From: Cryptomeria japonica
Lineage: Eukaryota; Streptophyta; Pinopsida; Cupressales; Cupressaceae
Direction of reading: 5' to 3'
Length of the DNA stretch: 64,000 bases
Assembly: GCF_030272615.1 (NCBI RefSeq)
Contig: NC_081408.1
Location: forward strand, 409,352,889 to 409,416,888
Positions 47,657-58,073 of the stretch are shown in pieces. Within the stretch, counting starts at the first letter, position 1, and every line of letters starts with the position of its first letter. The notes under the pieces were generated by a model. The model did no database searches and was not told where the DNA came from. It saw nothing but the letters and a program-made list of their open reading frames with translations. The translations under genes were made by a program, and so were the position numbers.

Positions 47657-49129
47657 TGTAGATAGGAATTTGGAAATCATCAAAGCAAATAGCAAATTAG
47701 ACTAGCTCAATCACGAAAACTAGATTGCAATGATAACAAACCTAAAAACATTCAATAGAAAACATGAAGACAAGATATTCAAAATGAAATTAAAGCAAAC
47801 CAAGTGTAGATATCTCCTTCATAATTCTCCATTGTCCTTCTTTCTCCTTCAAATTGCTTTTTTTGTGGATCTCACCTACAAGTGCATAAGCATAATATGA
47901 AAGCAAGATTGACAAGACAGCATAAAGATACTAGAAGCGTGATTGATTGATCAGGGGGAAGGCCATGATTGAAGAAATTCAACCAATTTATAGACAAATT
48001 GGAGAGATGACAAGATTAGCATGAAGAGATTTGAAAGGAAATTTCAAATCAAGAATGACAAATATGACAAATTATGACAAAATTAACACTTTCTATGCAA
48101 AATTGATTGATTGACAAATTGACAAGATTGCTATGTCATTCCCATGAAATTAGGAGAAATATTAGAAAAATAGGAGAAAATAGAAAATTAGATGAATTGG
48201 AAATTAGGAAATTAGAAATTGATGGAATTTAGGAAATTAGGAATTAGGAGAAATTAGTAAATTGGAAAATTAGGTAAATTAATTAATAATTTTTCATTCA
48301 TTAATTCATTCACAAAAAGAGGGAGGAATTAATTAGCCAATTAAATAAATATTTAATTGTGATAAGAAGACTTAGGATAAATAAATAAATTATTTAACCT
48401 AGAGGGAAAATGACAAACAAGATTAAATGAATAAACCATAAAACCTTAGAAGATGAATTAGAAATGCAAGGATGACAATTAGGTCTTGACAAAGGATAAT
48501 TGATGTTGATTCGATGATGATTCTGATTAACAAAGGACCAATGCTGGCAAACGATTTGATTGATAAATGCACCAATTGACGAGGAACAATGACTAATTGA
48601 TCCAAATTGACATGATTGAGAAGGATGACGATCGATGACAAATTGATCGCAAGATTGAAAATGACAATGATTGATGAGAAATCGATCGCAAAATGACAAG
48701 ATTGACAAGAGGACAAGGATCGATGACAAATCGTTCGCAAAATGATAAGATTGAAAAAGGACAACGATCAATGACAAATCGATCGCAAAATTGATAAGAG
48801 GAGAAAACCCTAATTCTATCATCAATTAGGATTGACGATGTCCAAAATGAAATCGAATTGATGATGTCAAAATATGCCAAATGAGCACACACATTGATGC
48901 GATAGGATAAGATCAACCAAAATCATGACTGAAGATTGTTATCGACAAGACCAAATTCGAAAGCGAGAAAAATGAGGAATATAGAAGAATGACTCGATGC
49001 TCGCAAATGTTAAAGACAAAGTGCGCAACATAGAAGAAATGTTAATGCGACGCAAGAACCCTAAAATAAGGCAATGCGCAAATGTTAAAGTATGACTCCG
49101 CAAGCGTTGACCATTTTTAGACGTCTACA
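47657..49129 (-). mobile_element. Solo LTR in the outer integrase, 1473 bases
   Basis: The insertion begins TGTAGATAGG and ends GACGTCTACA, with perfect TGTAGA/TCTACA ends and a perfect 5-bp duplication CCCAT (47652-47656 and 49130-49134). It has no internal coding region or second LTR, so it is a solo LTR left by LTR-LTR recombination. Read on the minus strand it starts TGTAGACGTCTAAAA, like the starts of the outer and inner LTRs (TGTAGACGTATAAA, TGTAGACACCTAAAA), so it probably comes from a third related family inserted in reverse. Confidence 0.88.
48575..48795. repeat. Minisatellite within the solo LTR, about 60-base unit
   Basis: Four imperfect copies carry GATGACAAATCGATCGCAAAA followed by a TGACAAGATTGA-like part. 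ATCGATCGCAA is the most stable core. Confidence 0.7.
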
Positions 49130-49134
49130 CCCAT

Positions 49135-49300
49135 AAATCAACAGGATCGAGAAAAGAAGGGGAAGTTTGAACCTAACTGGTTGGGTCCCTATGTCATCAT
49201 ATTAGCCTACGGATTAGGCACCTATCAGCTAACAACTTCAAAAGGCGACGTGCTTGACGAACCAACCAACAACATCCATCTAAATAAATTCTACACTTGA
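49135..49300 (+). pseudogene. Outer integrase C-terminal end
   Basis: The frame after the solo LTR continues the integrase tail: QDREKKGKFEPNWLGPY, then TYQLTTSKGD and the terminal HLNKFYT, ending at TGA 49298. The inner element ends with the same HRFYT-type motif, so this marks the natural end of pol. Confidence 0.8.
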
Positions 49301-50290
49301 ATCGTCTAATGCATGGAAAAAGTGAAAAAATGCAAAAAAAATTAAAAAATAAAAAAAATAAAAAAAATAAAAATAAATAAAAAACAAAACAAAAAAGTGT
49401 AATAAAAATAGTAGTGAAAACCTAGTAACAGGCACTATTTGTGAGAAACCAGCTCCTCTATCTATCAATACTCATATCTTTGAACCATCCAAGTCAAAGA
49501 TAATGGTCATTTCCCAACACTTTTCACATAGCATTATCCCAGACATACTTAGTGCAGTCATTGTCCTTGATTATCCAAAACGAGCAGTTTCTCCATATCA
49601 TATCCCACCATGGCTTGGTGATCAACACATATATCCACATCGATAAATATTTGTGGCTTGGGGAAGCATTCCTCTCACTTCAAGTATTCCAAACAACGAA
49701 CAAACAAGGATCACAGCACGCTAAGGAAACCCTATCAACAACTGCTCATCAAGCTAGTAAACAAGACCATTATCCAAATATAACTTTAACACACACATGA
49801 TGGATGGTTTTCTGAATTATAATTTGTTTACATCTATCATAAATTTTTTACTATTTTGTATCTTAAAATTTTAAATCATTGGATCTCCTAAGTTTCTTGA
49901 AGATGCATCGAGCTAGAGAAGGCAACGGGGGAGTTTGATATTTTTTTGGTTTTCTGTCTTTGAGGCAATCACTTGTACGGTGAAAATTTGTCTTGCGACA
50001 TGATTGGAAACATATCATTGAAGATATTGTTCCACTTTGCACATACAAATGGTTAACTCTTATATGTTTTACGCAAGTAACACTCAGGTCATCTTGGTTC
50101 AATTATACCTTGACGCTTGTGTCATCTTGCCATATCAAAATCCATGTAAATTTCCCTTAGGTCATTATGGTTCGATTATACATTATGCTTGTATAAACTT
50201 CCAACATATCAAAATCTCAATGATGACAAACACAAACAGAGCATAACCAAGTGACTAAACAGGAATGACAGTGACAGAATGAAGGTGATC
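49301..50290. other. Region after outer pol
   Basis: The A-rich tract at 49316-49396 matches the inner element's tract after pol. A GTGAAAACC phrase follows, as in the inner element. No gene is seen in the rest, where frames are short and without domains. Confidence 0.5.
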
Positions 50291-50640
50291 ATTTAGTTGC
50301 ATATCATTTTAAAACTTGCATATCATTATCACACATCTCATTTTCAAGATACATCTCACATCATTATCATTATCAATGGATCTTATTTTCAAGATACATC
50401 TCACATAATTATCATTATCAACACATCTCATTTTTCAGGATACATCTCACATCATTATCATTATCATTATCATTATCATTATCATACATCTCATTTTCAA
50501 GATACATCTCACATCATTATCATTATCATACATCTCATTTTCAAGATACATCTCATAAATCATAGTAATCCATACACTACATTCACATCATAATCAAAAT
50601 CAAGAGCATTATTATCTAAGCATTACATCATCATCATAGA
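50291..50640 (+). repeat. CATTATCAT and CATCTCATTTTCAAGATA repeats
   Basis: A mixed array alternates runs of CATTAT with about five copies of ACATCTCATTTTCAAGATAC, period about 45-75 bases. The inner element has CATTTGCAT-type repeats at the matching place downstream of its PMD gene. Confidence 0.75.
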
Positions 50641-50814
50641 AACATAATATCAATGCATATCATAAATCATCATCCATAACACATCACATGTGGATCAGAG
50701 AAATCAGTGCTATATATATATATATCTCAAAAATGGTCGAAATGTACAAGGGATATCATGTCTATCAAAATACAACAAAATGATCAAAATACAACTGAGA
50801 CAAGTCTCTCAGGT

Positions 50815-51474
50815 ATGACTATCTCCTGAGGTTGATGGTCTTGCGGTAGATGGCCCAACTCCTAGATCTCCACTAGGTGGATCACATCGGGGAGGCCCCG
50901 TAACACCTCTACTCTTTGTCCTTGTCTGACTATGAGCAGATCGACTGACTGCATAACAAGGAGCTCTGTGCTTTGTGCTCTCTAGGGATCAACTCCTCAT
51001 ATAAATGCATGTAGTACTCTGCCTCCTTGGTCATGTACCGTATCTCCCTCAATGTGTCCCGCATCGGGGCGCCACCTGTCACTATCTCCAATCTCTCAGC
51101 AAGATCCTCTTCTCAGCCACAATGCTCTCTCTTTGTATCTCGCTCTGCATTAATCTGTGTAATCTGGTGCTACTATGCTAGCATGTGTGCCTATAACTCC
51201 TGCACTATGACCTGTAGGGCTATAGTCTATGAATAATGTTGATGGGTGGGTACCCTAATCTAAATGTGTACCTGTGTCATTGTCCCACCCATACATGTTC
51301 CTTTCTGAGGCGCTGATGGAGGTAGAACATAATATCTCCTCCTCTAAGTGGGTCACCTAACATACTCTATACCACCCACCGTCGCTAACACTGCACCTAC
51401 CCTACCACCACCACCAAAACCAAGAATAAGACCTCCTCATCCTCTATCTCCTCCTCTATCTCTCCTACCATCTC
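50815..51474 (-). pseudogene. Antisense PMD gene remnant, C-terminal part only
   Basis: On the minus strand, fragments match the C-terminal region of the inner PMD gene: a Gly/Arg-rich stretch near 51480-51390, a coiled-coil-like helix with ITQINAERDTKREH near 51140, and LREIRYMTKEAEYYMHLYEEL near 51010-51070. The PMD core itself is absent. The sequence runs straight into the middle of the 3' LTR at 51475, so a deletion removed the core, exon 1, the intron, the polypurine tract and about 935 bases of LTR. Confidence 0.55.
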
Positions 51475-51957
51475 CATTCTCTCATATATCCAAGTTTCAT
51501 GCATCTAATTTATAGTCATTTTACTAAGCATTTAGCCTCTCTTTGATAAAAATAATCTTAATAGCATTTTAGAAGTAATTTTAAATATCATAGCATATCC
51601 ATGATAGACTAGTATATATTGTTAGGATAGGATTACTAATATTTATCATAACATCATATTCATACTAGTTTAAATCATCATAGATTCAATATCATACATA
51701 TCTAGGAATGAATTCATGCTTAATTAATCAAGCATCACTCATTCTTGGAGTTGTCATTCCTAAGTCACTTTGTTCAGTGATCTGAGAGCAAAGGCATTGA
51801 CTTGAGGGATCCTATGAGATAGAGAATAATGGAACACCCCTTGGAAAGTTGAGCTATTCAATATAGCTCCCATAACTTGCACCAAGAATCGCATTAGTGT
51901 GTGGACACTTTGGGACACATACTTTTATGTTTCTGTCGGCCACATTTCCTACACACA
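51475..51957 (+). repeat. Outer element 3' LTR, 5'-truncated
   Basis: The remnant matches 17942-18429 with about 8% difference. Its first bases CATTCTCTCAT are shared with the PMD remnant side of the junction, consistent with a deletion at a short repeat. It ends CACACA. Confidence 0.8.
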
Positions 51958-51960
51958 GAT

Positions 51961-52812
51961 TGTAAATGTAAATGTAAATGCTTCAAATCACAAATGGAAT
52001 AATGGATCTAAAGAATGAATGTAAATATGAAAATGAATGTTATGAAGCTCATACAAAGACATGAAATGATACCAAACCCTAAGGGAGAGGTACAAGCCAA
52101 TCAACAGTCGATGATCTCCTATTATTCTTCAATATCTTCAAAGCTCATAATTGATGTTAAAGATGGTTGATGTAGACTTGATAGATGCTTCATTTGCTTA
52201 TGAACACTTCTTATAACCTGCAATTCACTTCATAAGAGGTTCCTTTGATTTCTAAAGAGTGGATCCTTCAAGTGAGGAAAGAGAAGGCTATATGTATGAA
52301 ACCCTAACTTTGTTTTTTATCATAGGCTAACCTAGAAATGGTATATTCCCTCAATTTCCTGGATTCAAACATTAAAATACCACCAAAAAATGCTCCCAAA
52401 ATTTAGGGAGAAAAAGTCGGGACCAAGAGGTCGCCTCTTAGTCTAACCATTTTTTTGCCAAATTTTTGAGGAAGCAAGATATTGTGATTCTAAAGTCAAT
52501 TGCAAGAGTATGTGGAGATTTGAGGTGTCTAGATATGTGAAATCGTGCCTTGAAGGTCGAAATAGGACATGATTAGGGTTTTTTGATGAAATAATTAATT
52601 GGGAGAATAAAATTAAAAGGGGCACACTTATGTGTAAAGGCCCAATTTTATGATGTGTAGAGTGATGAAAGAAGACTTTAGATTTAATTAAATTAATTAA
52701 TTAAATGCTTCAAGAGAATTTGAAATGCAATATGCAAACACACTGAGGTGGGTGCTAACCTAAGCATTAAATTATACCACCCAATTAAGGGTGTACAATT
52801 TACGATGCTACA
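51961..52812 (-). repeat. LTR of a third TAT-like element, minus strand
   Basis: On the minus strand a sequence starting TGTAGCATCG at 52812 is preceded by a purine tract. It contains an AATTAATTAAAT block near 52690 and a TATA-like word near 52290, and it ends near TGTAAATG repeats at 51961. No second copy is in the window, so the ends rest on TG/CA and the purine tract only. Confidence 0.5.
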
Positions 52813-52827
52813 TTTAGACCCCACTTT
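52813..52827 (-). promoter_or_regulatory. Polypurine tract of the third element
   Basis: The minus strand reads AAAGTGGGGTCTAAA directly before the LTR start. The layout matches AAGAGGGGCAAAA before TGTAGACACC in the inner element. Confidence 0.6.
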
Positions 52828-53389
52828 AGAGGCCATATGATACTATGTGCATATGCAAGCCAAAGTATGAAAAAAGTAAACATTTCATGAAAAAGGATAT
52901 ATCCATAAGGTGTCGGACGAAGCCCCCAATGGTATCTATAGTATATTGTTAGGAACCACACCCTTCAAAACTACTTGTTAGATAAAATCACCAAATCACC
53001 TAAATTATTACTAAGGAAATATTGAAATTCATGAATAGCTATATGCCCCCCTGTTTCATCTTGCTAATTAGTGAGGTGAAAAAAGGTATCATATTTACCA
53101 TAGCGAATTGTAAAAAGAGGTGATGACAAATGCTCATGATGAAGCTTGATAATAGACCAAAGTGCATCATGGAACATTTGGTAATAAAGAGAACTAAATC
53201 ACTATTCTAACGCAACCAATGGTGCAAAAATTAGAGTTCTCTTGTGCAAGATATGGATGATTAAGTAGAAGAAGCATAAATTAGGGTTTTGAAAAGTGCA
53301 TACCTCTTAAATATTGAAATGACACTTTCATTTGTCATTTTCTCACATTTTGCCTTATTTTCAGTAGAGGATCCCACATAGCACTCAAG
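52828..53389 (+). other. Upstream region of the plus-strand PMD gene
   Basis: No coding sequence is seen. This interval between the polypurine tract and PMD exon 1 corresponds to 44276-44560 of the inner element and should hold the PMD promoter. No certain core promoter was found. Confidence 0.4.
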
Positions 53390-53564
53390 ATGCCTCAAAG
53401 ACGACCCGAGATTCCCACCTGGATAGAGATCCCACAGCAATCCGTGATCACAGACCGCACGCTTGACGAGGTGAGTCCACTATTCCACTTGTGTACTTTC
53501 TATTCACTGAGGTTTGATTTTTAAGTAGATAGGAAAGTCTGATTACACCTGAGTTCCCAATAGG

Positions 53565-53700
53565 ATTCCATGGTCCCATTTGGGTGCCATGGTCCAAATT
53601 GGGCGCCTTGGTCCTCCCAAGATGCCATGGTCCCATTTGGGCACCCTGGTCCTCCCAGAGTGCCTTGGTCCTTCTATGGCACCCTAGTCCCTGAATAGGG
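53565..53700 (+). repeat. GCCATGGTCC motif array in the PMD intron
   Basis: About seven copies of TGCCATGGTCC, CGCCTTGGTCC or CACCCTGGTCC follow each other at about 18-22 base spacing, alternating with CATTTGGG or TCCCAGA-like spacers. All lie within intron 1, in PMD-sense orientation. Confidence 0.85.
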
Positions 53701-54000
53701 TGACTAAGGGCAGTCAAAGGATCAAGATTTTAGTGTTGTGTCGATTAATTGAATTTGTAGATATAGTACTGATTGTTGTTTGTTGGTTTTTCCAAAAAAT
53801 ACTGTAGATTGGAGAGCACACTATCGAACACACATGTTGGAATCCATAGACCCAGATTCCCTGATTGTCTCAGAACGACATAGAGCTACTTCATGTAGTA
53901 GGAATATGGTACATATGTAACATGTCATCAATTAAGTACGATCCAACAATGCTTATAGAACTTATGGAGAGATGGGATGCATATACCTCCACATTTATCA

Positions 54001-54221
54001 TACTACTACAAAGTATCATCTTATTGTGGGTAGGTTCCCACCGTGGTTTTTCCCTTAACCAGGTTTTCCACGTCAAAATCTTGGTGTTGTGTATTGTTCT
54101 ATCAATTTTCTTATCTTTGTTATTGATGTAATTTATTAGATCTATATTTGTGGTTAAGTTTGTAGATGCGGTGAAAACTGATTCAATCCCCCCTCTCAGC
54201 TTTCCTTCATTATTGTTGCCA
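54001..54221 (+). repeat. Copia-1 5' LTR, truncated
   Basis: This matches 59180-59402, the end of the 3' LTR. The missing part is about 1.1 kb. It ends TTGTTGCCA. Confidence 0.75.
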
Positions 54222-54226
54222 ATAAT

Positions 54227-54238
54227 TGGTATCAAAGC
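54227..54238 (+). promoter_or_regulatory. Copia-1 primer-binding site
   Basis: TGGTATCAAAGC lies five bases after the LTR end, complementary to the 3' end of initiator Met-tRNA apart from one base. Confidence 0.8.
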
Positions 54239-54280
54239 TAGATCCTCTAGAATAAGTTTTACCACTTGAGGAGATCCGAG

Positions 54281-55537
54281 ATGGAAATTGGTGGTGTTAT
54301 CTTTAAGAAGGAGAGTTTGAGATTTGATGGAAGAAACTATGTGATATGGAAGAACCGGATGGAGGTACACTTGACATGTCTTGGAGAGGATTACTGGAAG
54401 ATTAATAAGAATGCCTATTCTATTCCTCTGAATGGACTGGTTACTGTTGATGAGATCAAGGAATTTGAACATAACATCAAAGCTAAGGAAGAATTGTTTA
54501 GTATCCTAATAGATTCAGAGATGACTAATGTAATGGAACTTCAGACTGCACATGAGATCTGGGAGAAGCTTGAGACCCTATATGAAGGAGATAAACAAGT
54601 CAAGCATGCTAAGTTACAGAGTTTGAAAGGGAAGTATGAGATGTTGAGGATGGGAGAAGATGAGAACATAAACTCTTTTATGGCTAAGGTGAATGACCTT
54701 GTCCTTGGTATCAAATGTGTCGGTGGAACCCTTGAAGAAGATGAAATTGTTGCTAAGGTGTTGAGATCTTTGCCTCCTTCTTACAAACATAAAGTAGATG
54801 TTATTGATGAGATCCAGAGTGTGACTATTGTAACAAGAGATATGTTGGTTGGAAATATTGTTGCATTTGAGTTGAGCGAGTTTGGTGAATCACATGGAAA
54901 GTCTGAGACAACATTTAGAGTATATGTGTCCGGAAAGAAGAAGCCTGGCCCTGATGAATGCAGAATATCCAGATATGAAAAAGAGAGAAGAGAGATGGAA
55001 GAGAAAGAAAGAGAATTGGATGAGCCTGAAGCATTGATTGCCCGGAGATTGCCTAAGGGAGCTGGTAAGTATGATGGAAAATTTCCCCTGAAATGTTTCT
55101 CTTGTAATAAGATAGGACATTTTGCTTCTAGATGCCCGGAAAGAATGGATAAATATGATAGGCATGATAAATTTGATAAGAATGATAGAAATGATAGATA
55201 TGAGAAGCATGAGAAGTATGATAAGTCTTACGAGTATAACTGGAAGTATAAGCATCAAAAGAATTGCTACTATGATACTGATGAAGGAGTTACAGATGAA
55301 GAATTAGAAGGACATGAAGTTGTGTTTATTTCTATCAAAGAAGATGGACCGGTACCTATTGATTCCACAAGCTGCACTATTGAGGAGAAAGCTTTAGCTG
55401 CTAAAGTTGAAGAGAAAGATGAATGGGTGATTGACAGTGGTTGTTCACATCATATGACTGGTGATACAAGAAAATTTGTGAGTATGGAGAGATATGATGG
55501 TGGAATAGTAAGATTTGTAGATGACAAGCCTGTGTGA
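54281..55537 (+). pseudogene. gag: Copia-1 Gag and protease start
   Basis: The frame is open from 54266. I prefer the ATG at 54281 because the copia-2 Gag begins at the same point relative to the FxxDGxNYxxWKxRME motif. The UBN2-type gag core runs to about 54900 with ALHEIWEKL-like and GGTLEEDEIVAKVLRSLPP blocks. A Lys/Asp/Tyr-rich spacer surrounds the zinc knuckle CFSCNKIGHFASRC (C-x2-C-x4-H-x4-C, 55094-55135). The protease motif WVIDSGCSHHMTGD has its Asp at 55433. The frame breaks at TGA 55535 inside the protease. Confidence 0.85.
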
Positions 55538-56080
55538 TCCATGGTAGACATTTTATTTCCTTTGATGGTAAGCATAATATTGATGATGTTTTGTATCTTG
55601 AAGGTTTGAAACATAATCTTTTAAGTGTTGGATAGATGGTTGACAAAGGTTATGACTTAAAATTTAAGAATGGAAAATGCAAGATCCTAAATGCCTCCGG
55701 TATAGAGATTGCATCTAGAACTAAGACTGAAGGTAATATCTTTCATTTGAATGCTAGTGATAAATGTTGCGTGATTGCTTAGATTTATGAAAGTTGGTTG
55801 TGGAATAGGAGAATGTGTCACGTTAATTTTGATTCAATGATTAAGATCAGTTTTAATCAAGCTATTAGAGATCTACCTAAAATTGTTAAGCCTACTAATT
55901 CGGTATGTAAAGAATGTCAAATGGGTGAGCAAATAAGAATCTCTTTCAAGAGAAAGCAATATACATCTAATGGATTGCTAGATCTTGTACATACTGATCT
56001 ATGTGGACCTACAAACATTAGAAGTGTGCAGGGTGACATATATTTTATCCGATCGAGACTATTAACCCAGATGTTGTTGT
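55538..56080 (+). pseudogene. Copia-1 protease end and integrase head, core deleted
   Basis: After a frame change, the protease continues with YLEGLKHNLLSVG and KNGKCKILNASG. The GAG-pre-integrase block follows (RRMCHVNFDS, VCKECQMGEQ) up to DLVHTDLCGPTNIRSVQGD. The sequence then jumps near 56045 to a linker ahead of RT. The catalytic D-D-E core of integrase is missing, so a deletion of several hundred bases is inferred from the normal copia order. Confidence 0.75.
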
Positions 56081-57779
56081 TGTCAGTGACGAGGAGTAGG
56101 AACCAGAAAATCAGAATAATCAGAAGACTCTGAGGTATGTAAGATTGAATCACTCTAAAAATTATATTATTGGAGATAAAAATAAAGGTGTGATGACTAG
56201 GAGAAGGTTAGCTACTGAAGAGGTATGTTTGATTTCTAAAATTGAACCTAAAGATGTTATTGAAGCTTGTAAAGATGAAAATTGGATAAGGGCTATGGAA
56301 AAAGAATTAGATCAAATTGAAAAGAATAACACATGGGAACTTGTGCCTAGACCTAAAGACAAGAATGTGATAGGTACTAAAAAGGTATTCATGAACAAAT
56401 TGAATGAAGTCAGTGAAGTTGTTAGAAATAAAGCAAGATTGGTATGCAAAGGATATTCACTGAAAGAAGGGATTGATTATGAGGAGACTTTTGCTCCAGT
56501 AGCTAGACTTGAAGTTGTTAGACTGTTGCTTGCATATGTTGCTTATAAATATTTCAAGGCATATTAGATGGATATCAAATTAGCCTTTTTGAATGGCGAT
56601 CTTGAGGAAGAAGTCTACATTGAGCAACCTAATGGATTTTCATTATCAGATGATGGAGACATGATATGAAAAATGAAGAAAGCTCTTTATGGATTGAAAC
56701 AAGCCCCTAGAGCTTGGTATGCTAGATTGGATAGGTATTTGCTGAAATTAGGATTTAATAAAGGTATTGTTGACAGTAATTTATATATTAAGATTGAGAA
56801 TGATATCATCTTGATTGTTGAAGTTTTTGTTGATGACATTATCTTTAAAGGAGATGATAACTTGAGCATGAAGTTTTCCGGTGATATGTAGAAAGAATTT
56901 TAGATGTCTATGATAGGAGAGATGAAATTTTTCTTAGGTTTGAAAATTTCATAGATTGGTAAAGATATTTTTATATCTCAAACTAAATATGTGAAGGAAT
57001 TACTGAAGAAGTTTGGGTTAAATGACTCCAAACCAATTGGAACTCCTATGGTGACTGGCTGCAAATTGTCTAAAAATGATGAATCTTCGAAAGCTAATCA
57101 GACTTTGTATAGATCTATGGTTGGTGGACTGTTATACTTGACTCAAACTAGACCTAACATTATGCATGTTGTGTGCATGGATACTAGATATCAAGCTGAT
57201 ATGAAAGAGAGTCATGTCACTACTATAAAGAGAATATTCAGATATTTGAAAGGGATTATGGATTATGGTTTGTGGTATCTGAGGAATGATGATTTCATGT
57301 TATGTGCTTACACTGATGTTGATTGGGCTGGTGATGTTGATGACCAAAATAGTACCTTCGGTGGTGCACTCTTTTTGGGTAAGAAATTGGTTTAATGGGC
57401 TAGTTAGAAAAAAAATTCAGTATCCTTATCTACTATTGAAGTTGAGTACATTGTTGCTACTAGTAACTACACTCAGGTAGTTTGGATGAAGCAAATGTTG
57501 AAGGATATCAAAGTTATCTATGATGATCCTAATGTCATATATTGTGATAATTTCAGTGTTATTAATATGTCAAATAACCCTATGCAACTTTCAAAGACTA
57601 AACATATATCAATCAAGTATCATTTCTTGAGAGAAAAAGTCAATGAAGAGGAAGTAAACCTGGAGTATGTGTCTACAAAGGAACAAATTGCTGATATTTT
57701 TACTAAGCCTTTGCCTACATATACATTTGTCTATTTGAGAGACAAATTAGGGGTATCCACCCCTCCTAATGAGAACTAG
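56081..57779 (+). pseudogene. Copia-1 RT and RNase H
   Basis: One frame continues to the natural end with about six stops. RT motifs: [85 protein letters not shown] and catalytic FVDD at 56826-56837. The connection block TPMVTGCKLSK and RNase H (CAYTDVDWAGDVDDQ, STIEVEYI, HISIKYHFLRE, IADIFTKPLP) follow. The end is TAG at 57777. The catalytic residues look intact, but the stops prevent function. Confidence 0.87.
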
Positions 57780-58060
57780 ATGCATTGAATTGCATCAATC
57801 CGGTGGACTTCACAATCTTATCTCCTTGTCTGGATTGATGATTTGGTGTTGCTCCTCTGGTGGAGTAGTTTGTTGATTTGGTCATCTATTTTAGGGGGAG
57901 AGTTTGGTTTTCTCTTTTGAGGATCTTTGGCATTGTTGTCAAAGGGGGAGAGAAACATGTGAAAAACTATTTTATCTGCTTGGTCTTAGGGGAAGGTTGT
58001 TGGAGACATTTTCTTTCTTTGCATTGATTGTTTTTCACATCCATATATTGCCATCAATGC

Positions 58061-58073
58061 CAAAGGGGGAAAT
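58061..58073 (+). promoter_or_regulatory. Copia-1 polypurine tract
   Basis: CAAAGGGGGAAAT lies just before the 3' LTR. Two earlier G-rich purine runs (near 57893 and 57943) are common in this part of copia elements. Confidence 0.75.

Larger units (their letters stand above)
17005..51957 (+). mobile_element. Outer Ty3/gypsy element, TAT type, with nested insertions
   Basis: The element runs from a 5' LTR starting TGTAGACG to a 3' LTR remnant ending CACACA. Without its three nested insertions it is about 14.7 kb. It has a PBS-like site, a long leader with TAGCGCAT arrays, gag, protease, RT, RNase H, a second RNase H with FDxS and NIAxYEA motifs, integrase, an A-rich tract and an antisense PMD remnant. 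RT before an extra archaeal-type RNase H is the known hallmark of the TAT lineage. Flanking pentamers GAGTG and GATTG match at four of five positions and may be the old target duplication. Coding is broken by many stops and several frame changes. Confidence 0.8.

Noticed and set aside
48394-48916. Minus-strand frames of 107-143 codons
   Set aside because: They arise from the minisatellite inside the solo LTR; peptide periodicity follows the DNA repeat.
50700-50725. TATATATA run as a core promoter
   Set aside because: It is a simple dinucleotide run in the 3' flank of the PMD remnant with no gene downstream.
53448-53717. 89-codon minus-strand frame with repeated GPWHLG-like peptides
   Set aside because: It is the reverse reading of the GCCATGGTCC intron array, not a gene.
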